A DNA stretch of 20,165 nt from CAYXVU01 sp964468725 (GTDB lineage Bacteria; Acidobacteriota; Blastocatellia; UBA7656). This document shows, piece after piece, positions 14,599-20,165 of this stretch (position 1 is its first letter; each line of letters opens with the position of its first letter). The notes below the pieces were generated by a model. It was not told the origin of the DNA, did not search any database, and was given only the letters and a program-made list of their open reading frames with translations. The stretch is taken from assembly GCA_964468725.1 (NCBI GenBank), contig CAYXVU010000100.1, positions 1 through 20,165 on the forward strand, in the 5' to 3' direction. A program made the position numbers and the translations under genes.

Positions 14599-14921
14599 AT
14601 TGGTCGTGGCGAGTGACGGTGCGAGTTGCAGGTAGAGGGTTGTGGCAGCTTGCCTGTAGCCTGCAACCGATACCCTTCACCGGTTTGCTGATCTCCAATC
14701 GCTCGTAAGCAGTTTACTAAAACCGGTTGCAAGGTAGCCAGTCGCAGCAGCGGAATGATTGTTGCCTGCTAGAGAGCCGTTTTGCATCTGTGCGTTTCCT
14801 GCCCCTAAGTTGAATGCCCATCGTTTCGTAAAAAAGCCTCTAAAACGCCGATCTTGACCGGGCTGTGTCCGCTATTCGATGACAGTCTGTGTCAGCACCT
14901 ACTGCCATAATTTGTAACCTT
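14599..14921. other. Divergent intergenic region before the minor-pilin cluster
   Basis: About 320 nt between the ATPase start and the first pilin gene, so it must hold promoters for both. GTTGCAGG (14625-14632) and CCTGCAAC (14660-14667) form a perfect 8-bp inverted repeat in the ATPase leader. Related GGTTGC/CCGGTT words recur to about 14735. I found no well-spaced -35/-10 pair or sigma54 site for the pilin operon. Confidence 0.5.
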
Positions 14922-15431
14922 ATGTTTCGAAAGATTCACTCCAACTCGGCAATAAAACGAAGACAAGGCGGCTTTACGATGCTCGAAGTGATAATCGTAT
15001 TGCTGGTCTTTGCCGTCCTTGCGGCTATCGTTGTCCCGCAAGCCCTCACCTACATACGCCAATACCGGCTAGGCATCGCCGCGCGCAATGTGGCGACGGC
15101 TTTGCAGCGGGCGCGTTATTTGGCGACCTCCAACAATAAACGCACAGGGATTGTCATCACCGAGGGAAACCGAATTCTGATCGAACAATATGATCCGGCA
15201 GGCGAAAAAGAGCCGGAAAACAAAGGAACGGTTCATTTGGCGGACGAAACCTCGATTGCCGCCGACGCTCCCAAACGCATCGCTTTTGATGGTCGCGGCA
15301 TTGTCACACCGCTGCCGAAAGAGAGTCCGATGATTCGGGTCAACGGTGCGAAGGGCTACTACATGGTGGTGATGGTGTCGCCGACTGGGCAAGTAACGCT
15401 CTCCGAAACGCGCCGCGATGAGGGCGCGTGA
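14922..15431 (+). CDS. Type IV minor prepilin, GspH/FimT type
   Basis: A 169-residue minor pilin. A basic 17-residue leader (ending KRRQGG) is followed by the prepilin peptidase site G|FTMLEVIIVLLVFAVLAA, with Glu at mature position 5. The protein then continues with helix, strands and the GspH/FimT-like region (RNVATALQRARYLATSNNKR, then RIAFDGRGI and VSPTGQVTL). It is inserted in the inner membrane and, after cleavage by the prepilin peptidase, enters the pilus-initiating complex. The ATG at 14922 is preferred; an in-frame GTG at 14889 gives an unusually long leader. Neither has a clear Shine-Dalgarno. First of four minor-pilin genes. In some bacteria FimT binds DNA during transformation. 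Confidence 0.9.
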   Translation: MFRKIHSNSAIKRRQGGFTMLEVIIVLLVFAVLAAIVVPQALTYIRQYRLGIAARNVATALQRARYLATSNNKRTGIVITEGNRILIEQYDPAGEKEPENKGTVHLADETSIAADAPKRIAFDGRGIVTPLPKESPMIRVNGAKGYYMVVMVSPTGQVTLSETRRDEGA

Positions 15432-15462
15432 AAGAACCGCTTAGAGGGGTGGGAGAACCGCA

Positions 15463-16092
15463 ATGATGAAACAAGTCAAGGCACGAAAGCAGAGAAACCG
15501 AGGGGATGAACGCGGCTTGACGCTGGTCGAAGCGCTCATCGCCATGCTGGTTTCGGTGGTCGGGTTGGTGAGTTTGGCAGGCATCTTCACCGTTGCCATG
15601 AAGATGAATGCGAGTTCGCGCAACCTGACGACGGCAACGACCTTCGCGCAGGACAAACTGGAAGAATTAGGCACGGTGGCTTTTGAGCGATTGGTTGACC
15701 CGTCAAAGATGGTCGAGAATCCGCAGGCGCAAAGCCCTAACGATGTCTACGTCGTCGGCAGCATCGAAGAGAATTTCGATAAAGACGGAGTCTATTACTA
15801 CGACAAGATTATTCTGGCAGTGCGCGGAGATATTGAGCCGGAAGGTACAGTGACCATTGTCCGACCCGATGGCACGGCGGAGACGCGCAGACCTGATGGC
15901 ACGGTTATCGCCAGCAACCCGTTCCCGCAAGACCGGATTACCTACTCGCGCCGCTGGTTGCTGATGTCGAGCAATGAGGAAAACCCGGCAGACCGTCGGT
16001 TGACCGTCGCTGTGCGGGTGAAGAGCGAGATGACCGCACAGGGTAAAGAGCCGGAACTGGTCGATCTCTACACCGTCTTCACGCAACAGTGA
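15463..16092 (+). CDS. pilV: Type IV minor prepilin, PilV/GspI type
   Basis: A 209-residue minor pilin. The leader ends RGDERG and the cleavage site is G|LTLVEALIAMLVSVVGLVSL with Glu5, the typical PilV/GspI form (VEALIAM). The N-terminal helix continues to LTTATTFAQDKLEELGT. The globular part carries PDGTAETRRPDGT, a small repeated turn, and ends in ELVDLYTVFTQ. It is expected in the inner membrane and then in the minor-pilin complex with its neighbours. The start has GGGAG seven bases before the ATG (a second ATG follows directly). It lies 31 nt after the FimT-like gene and 58 nt before the PilW-like gene, so it is in one operon. The symbol follows motif and position only. Confidence 0.88.
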   Translation: MMKQVKARKQRNRGDERGLTLVEALIAMLVSVVGLVSLAGIFTVAMKMNASSRNLTTATTFAQDKLEELGTVAFERLVDPSKMVENPQAQSPNDVYVVGSIEENFDKDGVYYYDKIILAVRGDIEPEGTVTIVRPDGTAETRRPDGTVIASNPFPQDRITYSRRWLLMSSNEENPADRRLTVAVRVKSEMTAQGKEPELVDLYTVFTQQ

Positions 16093-16150
16093 AGAGAGGC
16101 CGGTTCGGTTTTCGTGGCAATCGGTTCGATCTTTCGATTGAGGTAACGAT

Positions 16151-17413
16151 ATGAAGCACGAGAATACAGGAACGACCGTCAACGCGGCGTCTGAGCGCGG
16201 GTTCACGCTCACCGAGTTGATGATTACGATGGTCGTCTTCACCATCATTATGGGATCGGTTTTTCTGCTGGTGAGTAAGAGTCAGGCAATCTTTCGCACC
16301 GAGCAGGGGGTGTCCGAAATGGATCAGAATGCGCGGTTGTTGATCGATTTTCTCACCCGCGACATTCAGCAGTCGAAAGAGAACGGGCTCGGACTCGGCA
16401 GCAAGTTTCGTTCGATTCATTCCTACAATGGGGCGGAAGGAAAGACCGATGAGATCACCATCATCTCTTCCGACACCGAGTCGCAGATTCCGGCCAAAGC
16501 GTTGCCGCTGGTTCCCGTCTCAACGGAAAATTTTGCCGTCAGCCAACGCCTTCTTGAGGTTATGCCGAATGTCGCTGCACAAGCCGACCCTGCCGAGGTG
16601 GTCAGCGCCCTGCAAGCCGATGAGGAGTTTATCCTCAGCAGCACCCTGCAAGATGGCTCCGTGCAATTCGATTTCGTCCGAGTGGCGGGCGCGCGATTGA
16701 CCGAGACCGGAACCATCGTCCTGCAATTTGACGCAGTCGAACATCGCGGCATCGTCTCGGAGATTCCCTTCGGCTCGCTCTATGAAGGCGGTAGCTTTAC
16801 CTTGCGACCGGTTTCGATCCGTCGCTATTACATTGACCGCAAAACCGACCGAGACCATCCGGTTCTGGCGCTCTCCGTCAATGGCAGCGCGCCGGTTGCC
16901 ATCGCCCGCAACGTTGTCGCCTTTCAACTGCGCTACTTGGAGCAGCGGAACGGCGAAGTTGAAGGCGTGTGGTCGAAAGAGCAAAACATCTCGCCCGAAT
17001 ATAAGACCCTCGCCGTCGAAGTCACGATGACGGCGCGCACGGAGATTAAGGGCGATCCACAGGCCGAACGCCTAGTCACACTGGCCAGTATCATTCGCCC
17101 GCGACAGACCTCCGATGGCGATTTCGGCGCCTCAAGCGGCGGCGGTCGCTCGCCCGGAACGCCGGGCGATGGTGGCAGCGGCGGCGGCGGCGGCGCTGGA
17201 CCAGGTGGCGACGGCGGCGCCGGAGGCGGAGGCTTCAATTCCGGTAATGGATTGAGCAATGGCAACGGTTTAACCGGCGGCGGCACAGGATTCGGCAGCG
17301 GACTCAATAACAACGGCTATAACCATAACACGCGGCGTATCGGCAAACAGCCGAAACTAGGCGAACGCTTGGTGGACACGCAGCCGCAAGGCACCCCGTC
17401 ACGCAGACCGTAA
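16151..17413 (+). CDS. pilW: Type IV minor prepilin, PilW/GspJ type, with glycine-rich C-terminal tail
   Basis: A 420-residue minor pilin. The leader ends AASERG and the cleavage site is G|FTLTELMITMVVFTIIMGS with Glu5. A PilW/GspJ-like region follows (QNARLLIDFLTRDIQQS, a beta-rich core, VAFQLRYLEQRNGEVEGVW). Residues of about 320-390 are an unusual low-complexity tail of Gly, Ser and Asn (GGSGGGGGAGPGG, FNSGNGLSNGNGLTGG), followed by a basic Pro/Arg end. Such a tail is not part of the usual PilW fold and makes the protein longer than typical. GAGGT precedes the ATG. Third in the minor-pilin operon, 129 nt before the PilX-like start. The role of the tail is unknown; it may be a flexible spacer or surface contact. 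Confidence 0.87.
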   Translation: MKHENTGTTVNAASERGFTLTELMITMVVFTIIMGSVFLLVSKSQAIFRTEQGVSEMDQNARLLIDFLTRDIQQSKENGLGLGSKFRSIHSYNGAEGKTDEITIISSDTESQIPAKALPLVPVSTENFAVSQRLLEVMPNVAAQADPAEVVSALQADEEFILSSTLQDGSVQFDFVRVAGARLTETGTIVLQFDAVEHRGIVSEIPFGSLYEGGSFTLRPVSIRRYYIDRKTDRDHPVLALSVNGSAPVAIARNVVAFQLRYLEQRNGEVEGVWSKEQNISPEYKTLAVEVTMTARTEIKGDPQAERLVTLASIIRPRQTSDGDFGASSGGGRSPGTPGDGGSGGGGGAGPGGDGGAGGGGFNSGNGLSNGNGLTGGGTGFGSGLNNNGYNHNTRRIGKQPKLGERLVDTQPQGTPSRRP

Positions 17414-17542
17414 CCAGTCGCCAGTAAGCCGGTGAAGAGTACAGATTGAAGGGGAAGTTGGTTGCCACCACCTTCAACGCTCAGGCTGACTTACCGGATG
17501 CGAAGTTGTAGAGGTTTCCAGCTCATCAGGAGTATGAGGCAT

Positions 17543-19672
17543 ATGAATACGAGAGAGAGTCAAGTTGAGCCAATCGGAAGATCGCTTCCGCAAACCGTTC
17601 ACCGTGACGCGTGCGCCAGCCAATCGGGCATCGCATTAGTGGCTGTGCTGCTGATTATGTCGCTGATGTTGATCCTCGGGCTGGCTGTCACCTTCACCGC
17701 GATCTCTGACGGGGCGGTGACGGCGAACTTCAAGAATCTGACTTCCGGTTTTTATGCGGCGGAAGCCGGAATCGGCAATCTGCACAGGGCGCTGCGCAGC
17801 GATAAGTTCGTCACGGCATCGTTGCCCGATCCGCCCGTCGTGGCCGCCGGGCAACCGACGCTCAACCCCAATGCCTTCCTGCAAGCCGCCGAGCAATTGC
17901 TGACGACTTCAGAGCGCTTCCCGAACAATTCGGCCTACCGAACGAAGGTGAGGATCAAAGAGCTTCGCATGCCATATGCGGCCAACGATACCAACCCCGC
18001 GCACGCCAGCCATCGCGTTCGCTACCGCGATCCAGTCAATCCACAACGCGGCCAGATCGAACCCTACTCCGTCACTTACGAAGTGGAGTCGGTCGGCGAA
18101 GGCATTGCGGGGCTGAATGGGCTAGTGACCTTAGTCGAAGAAGGGGTCATCAACTTCAAGCTCACGGTCTTAGCGGAAGGCGGCGGCATTCGCGTCGGCA
18201 GCTTTTCGGAGTTTGCGCTCTATTACGACAGATTCAACCCTTATGCGCCCGAAAGCGCGCGCTTCATCTATCAAGGACTCGGCCCCGGTGATCGCTTCAG
18301 CGGACGCATTCACACCAATGAGCGGTTCGGGTTCTGGACGCCTGCGGATGGTTCGGACGCGCCGACCTTTCGCGGCTACGTGACCCAATCGTACAAAACG
18401 GCCAGCTACTATCGTTATGGCGCGGGCTATCCGCCTGCTCCTGTGGATGCCGATTCGGATATTGTAGATGGCATATTGGTTGCGCCCAGATTCCTTGCCG
18501 GATTCGATAGAGGAGTTGACCCGATTCCTCCGGTTACCAATGCCTTCAACCAAGCGCGGGCGGTGCTTGATGGCGGCTTTACGTTAGAAGCCGGGCCGCC
18601 AACCGATGGCGAATTGCGCGGCACTTTGCGGCTAGCCAGCGACGTGAAGACGGCGCTTGCCGAATCGAAAAACCCGGACGCGACCGAGCCGAGTTTGCGA
18701 ACCGGCGTTTATGTGCCGTCGGATGGCGAAGGCTTCACCGGCAGCGGACTCTACATCATGGGCGATGTGGATCAGATGGTTTTGAGCGCAGACCCGGTAG
18801 GGAATCGGCAGATCATCAAGATCACGCAGGGCAAACAAGTAACCACTGTGATGATTGATATGGATGCGGGAACGACGACGATTGATGCAGGAAACGGCGC
18901 GCAAACTCTGCGCGGTGTTCCGCTGGATCGCTCATTGGGGCGGCAAGACAATCGCTCTGCGGCTTCGCTCTATGTACACGGTGACATCAAATCCATTCAA
19001 GGGCCGGGGCGAAACGGTGAGGGCAACCCGATACCGGCGATTGATTCAAACTTTGCCATTACGGTGACGGCGGGCGGGCGGTTGAGCGAAAACCTATCGC
19101 GTCCGGTCAGCGGCGGCAATCTGACGATCACAGGCGATTTGACCTATGAAACGCCGGTCGTCAATGCGGCGGGCGAAGCCATCAATCAGGACGCGCAAAA
19201 CGTGTTGGGCTTATTTGCGGCGGGCGGCAACATCATCATTCCGAGCGATGGCAGAGCGCCCAATAATCTGACTGTGCATGGATCGCTGGCGGCTTTCGAG
19301 ATGACCGGCGAGCAGGGCGAAGTCTTGACCGGGCCGAACGGGCGACCCTATGGCGGCAGAATTCGTTCGGATGTCGTCAACTATGAAGGCATGCCCAATC
19401 GCGGACGCTTTACGCTGGTGGGCGGCGCGCAAACGAGCAATTATGACAACCTCGGCGTCTATGACGGCGACTTTCACGGCTATCAGTACAGAGGCGTATG
19501 GGATGCGCGCTATGATAACAACATGTCGCCGCCGTTTTATCCCGGCTACGTCGTAGACACGGGCGGGCCGACGGGCACGCCGACGGTGACGGCGCAAACC
19601 AATTATCCGTTGGTGCTCTCGTACAAGCGCATTTACTATGGCGCGGCTCCCGAAGTGGAACCGACGCGTTAG
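17543..19672 (+). CDS. Very large PilX/GspK-like minor pilin with repeat-rich C-terminal half
   Basis: A 709-residue protein, several times longer than ordinary PilX. One N-terminal helix (about 29-53, SQSG|IALVAVLLIMSLMLIL) lacks Glu5, as in PilX/GspK proteins, and leads to FYAAEAGIGNLHRAL. A middle region (GLGPGDRFSGRIHTNERFGF, ~245-264) recalls the DUF4900-type. The C-terminal half carries four spaced strand-turn units: GLYIMGDV (~402), SLYVHGDI (~475), NLTITGDL (~526), NLTVHGSL (~575). This suggests a beta-solenoid-like or repeated beta structure. The ATG at 17543 is chosen because AGGAG lies 10 nt upstream and the leader is then of normal size; the frame is open to 17462. Last gene of the minor-pilin operon and probably at the pilus tip. 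Confidence 0.87.
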   Translation: MNTRESQVEPIGRSLPQTVHRDACASQSGIALVAVLLIMSLMLILGLAVTFTAISDGAVTANFKNLTSGFYAAEAGIGNLHRALRSDKFVTASLPDPPVVAAGQPTLNPNAFLQAAEQLLTTSERFPNNSAYRTKVRIKELRMPYAANDTNPAHASHRVRYRDPVNPQRGQIEPYSVTYEVESVGEGIAGLNGLVTLVEEGVINFKLTVLAEGGGIRVGSFSEFALYYDRFNPYAPESARFIYQGLGPGDRFSGRIHTNERFGFWTPADGSDAPTFRGYVTQSYKTASYYRYGAGYPPAPVDADSDIVDGILVAPRFLAGFDRGVDPIPPVTNAFNQARAVLDGGFTLEAGPPTDGELRGTLRLASDVKTALAESKNPDATEPSLRTGVYVPSDGEGFTGSGLYIMGDVDQMVLSADPVGNRQIIKITQGKQVTTVMIDMDAGTTTIDAGNGAQTLRGVPLDRSLGRQDNRSAASLYVHGDIKSIQGPGRNGEGNPIPAIDSNFAITVTAGGRLSENLSRPVSGGNLTITGDLTYETPVVNAAGEAINQDAQNVLGLFAAGGNIIIPSDGRAPNNLTVHGSLAAFEMTGEQGEVLTGPNGRPYGGRIRSDVVNYEGMPNRGRFTLVGGAQTSNYDNLGVYDGDFHGYQYRGVWDARYDNNMSPPFYPGYVVDTGGPTGTPTVTAQTNYPLVLSYKRIYYGAAPEVEPTR

Positions 19673-19682
19673 GTCTGCAACC

Positions 19683-19716
19683 GCAGGCAAAAGAGCGACG
19701 CGGCTCTTTTGCCTGC
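19683..19716 (+). terminator. Strong hairpin ending the minor-pilin operon
   Basis: GCAGGCAAAAGAGC and GCTCTTTTGCCTGC pair perfectly over 14 bp around a 6-nt loop, 10 nt after the PilX-like stop codon. No T-run follows on the plus strand (CTCTCATTACTCC), so termination may be incomplete, or the hairpin may protect the 3' end. Confidence 0.75.
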
Positions 19717-19930
19717 CTCTCATTACTCCTCGCTTCTTTACTTTACTTGCCCGCTAATCAGGCTCTTCTTTTTTGCGGCTTGCGTGAGCTTTGCCGAACC
19801 CAAAAATCGGATGGAAGAAGGATGCGAACCGCCGTTTTCAGCGGCTGACAAAAAACGGCAATGGGGGATTCCGCTTTTTGTGAAAATCGCGCCTCAAGGC
19901 TCCGGTCAAAATGAACGGCTACTCTTCTAT

Positions 19931-19948
19931 GTGCAACAATTGCTGCAC
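19931..19948. promoter_or_regulatory. Near-perfect 18-bp palindrome upstream of the sigma54-type promoter
   Basis: GTGCAACAATTGCTGCAC equals its own reverse complement at 16 of 18 positions. It ends about 30 nt before the -24 element. It could bind a dimeric regulator, perhaps the activator that a sigma54 promoter needs, though activator sites often lie further upstream. Chance is possible. Confidence 0.35.
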
Positions 19949-19978
19949 TTCGATAAGGCGATGTGAGGCGGGCGAGTT

Positions 19979-19994
19979 TGGCATCAAGCTTGCC
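19979..19994 (+). promoter_or_regulatory. Sigma54 (RpoN)-type -24/-12 promoter of the major pilin gene
   Basis: TGGCATCAAGCTTGCC has the GG (19980-19981) and GC (19992-19993) doublets separated by exactly 10 nt, as required by RpoN. It matches TGGCA and TTGC of the consensus. Transcription would start near 20005, about 88 nt before the pilin ATG. RpoN with a PilR-type activator controls pilA in several bacteria. The same bases also form TTGGCA/TGCCAA, a 6-bp inverted repeat. Confidence 0.65.
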
Positions 19995-20092
19995 AATGGG
20001 TAGGTTGCGATCTGTCGTAGAAGGCCGCTAGGGACGAACCACCTACGGCAATAATCTGATAGACAAACATCACATAAGGAGCATGAAGAATT

Positions 20093-20165
20093 ATGAAGAA
20101 TGAGAAGGGTTTTTCACTGATCGAGCTGCTGATCGTGGTGGCGATCATCGGTATCATCGCTGCTA
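20093..20165 (+). CDS. pilA: Type IV major pilin (PilA-like), N-terminal fragment (cut by window edge)
   Basis: The first 24 codons read MKNEKG|FSLIELLIVVAIIGIIAA, a short basic leader, the prepilin peptidase site and the classic type IVa helix with Glu5. The mature protein would polymerise into the pilus fibre after cleavage and N-methylation. The short leader suggests the major pilin or a close homologue. AAGGAG lies 11 nt before this ATG. An upstream ATG at 20083 sits too close to the same Shine-Dalgarno and reaches a stop after six codons. A sigma54-type promoter lies at 19979-19994. The gene follows the four minor pilins on the same strand. Confidence 0.9.
   Translation, partial: MKNEKGFSLIELLIVVAIIGIIAA

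Larger units (their letters stand above)
19673..20092. other. Intergenic region between minor-pilin operon and major pilin
   Basis: About 420 nt. It holds the terminator hairpin (19683-19716), an 8-bp inverted repeat GCCGTTTT/AAAACGGC (19831-19838/19852-19859), a near-palindrome (19931-19948), a sigma54-type promoter (19979-19994) and the pilin leader. An 85-codon open frame (19709-19966) begins with TTG inside the hairpin, has no ribosome binding site and no recognisable motif; I do not call it a gene. Confidence 0.6.

Noticed and set aside
14625..14667. 8-bp inverted repeat GTTGCAGG / CCTGCAAC as a possible operator
   Set aside because: The words recur in degenerate form through the intergenic region, so it looks like generic repetitive spacer; kept only as part of the region description.
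16933..17313. Proline-rich 126-codon frame on the minus strand
   Set aside because: It is the reverse of the glycine-rich tail of the PilW-like gene (GGC read as GCC/CCG); no ribosome binding site.
19709..19966. 85-codon frame after the PilX-like gene
   Set aside because: It starts with TTG inside the terminator hairpin and overlaps inverted repeats, and I recognise no family. It remains possible that it is the relic of a gene.

Overview
The window looks like chromosomal DNA of a Gram-negative, probably Acidobacteriota-like bacterium (perhaps class Blastocatellia). This is inferred from gene content: type IV pilus genes, an outer-membrane beta-barrel protein, a large secreted subtilisin-like protease, a c-heme/copper-monooxygenase-like protein and a SpoIIIAA-type ATPase with an R3H domain. 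The assignment was not tested against a database. No tRNA, rRNA, CRISPR array, insertion sequence or prophage gene was seen.

Layout. 1-2259 (minus): a cofactor operon, nadC (NAD) - small uncharacterised protein - birA (biotin ligase) - coaX (CoA, cut by the window edge). Its likely promoter has a perfect TATAAT box inside a perfect 10-bp inverted repeat. 2378-4189 (minus): a response regulator with a very long disordered acidic tail. 4190-4631: a gene-poor stretch with two clear stem-loops. 4632-5722 (minus): an ECF sigma factor followed by two tiny membrane proteins, one of only 47 residues, whose helices share a spaced motif with a membrane-embedded Glu. 5966-9451 (minus): a secreted S8 protease with its own sigma70-type promoter. 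9555-10129: a GxxExxY (PD-(D/E)XK-like) gene bracketed by copies of one repeat, like a small mobile cassette. 10155-13012 (plus): promoter, outer-membrane protein, cytochrome c/monooxygenase-like protein and GNAT acetyltransferase. 13039-14598 (minus): the R3H ATPase. 14922-19672 (plus): four minor pilins in the order GspH/FimT, PilV, PilW and a very large PilX, closed by a 14-bp hairpin. 20093 to the end: the start of a major pilin gene behind a well-spaced sigma54-type promoter.

How they work together. The right third is a type IV pilus locus. The four minor pilins probably form the initiating or tip complex on which the neighbouring major pilin is assembled. The order parallels the competence pilin cluster of Thermus (pilA1-pilA2-pilA3-comZ-pilA4), where the fourth protein is also oversized. 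The left end makes or attaches three essential cofactors. The most open questions are the sigma factor with its two Glu-helix membrane proteins, the oversized PilX, the palindrome over the nadC promoter and the structured DNA at 4533-4608.
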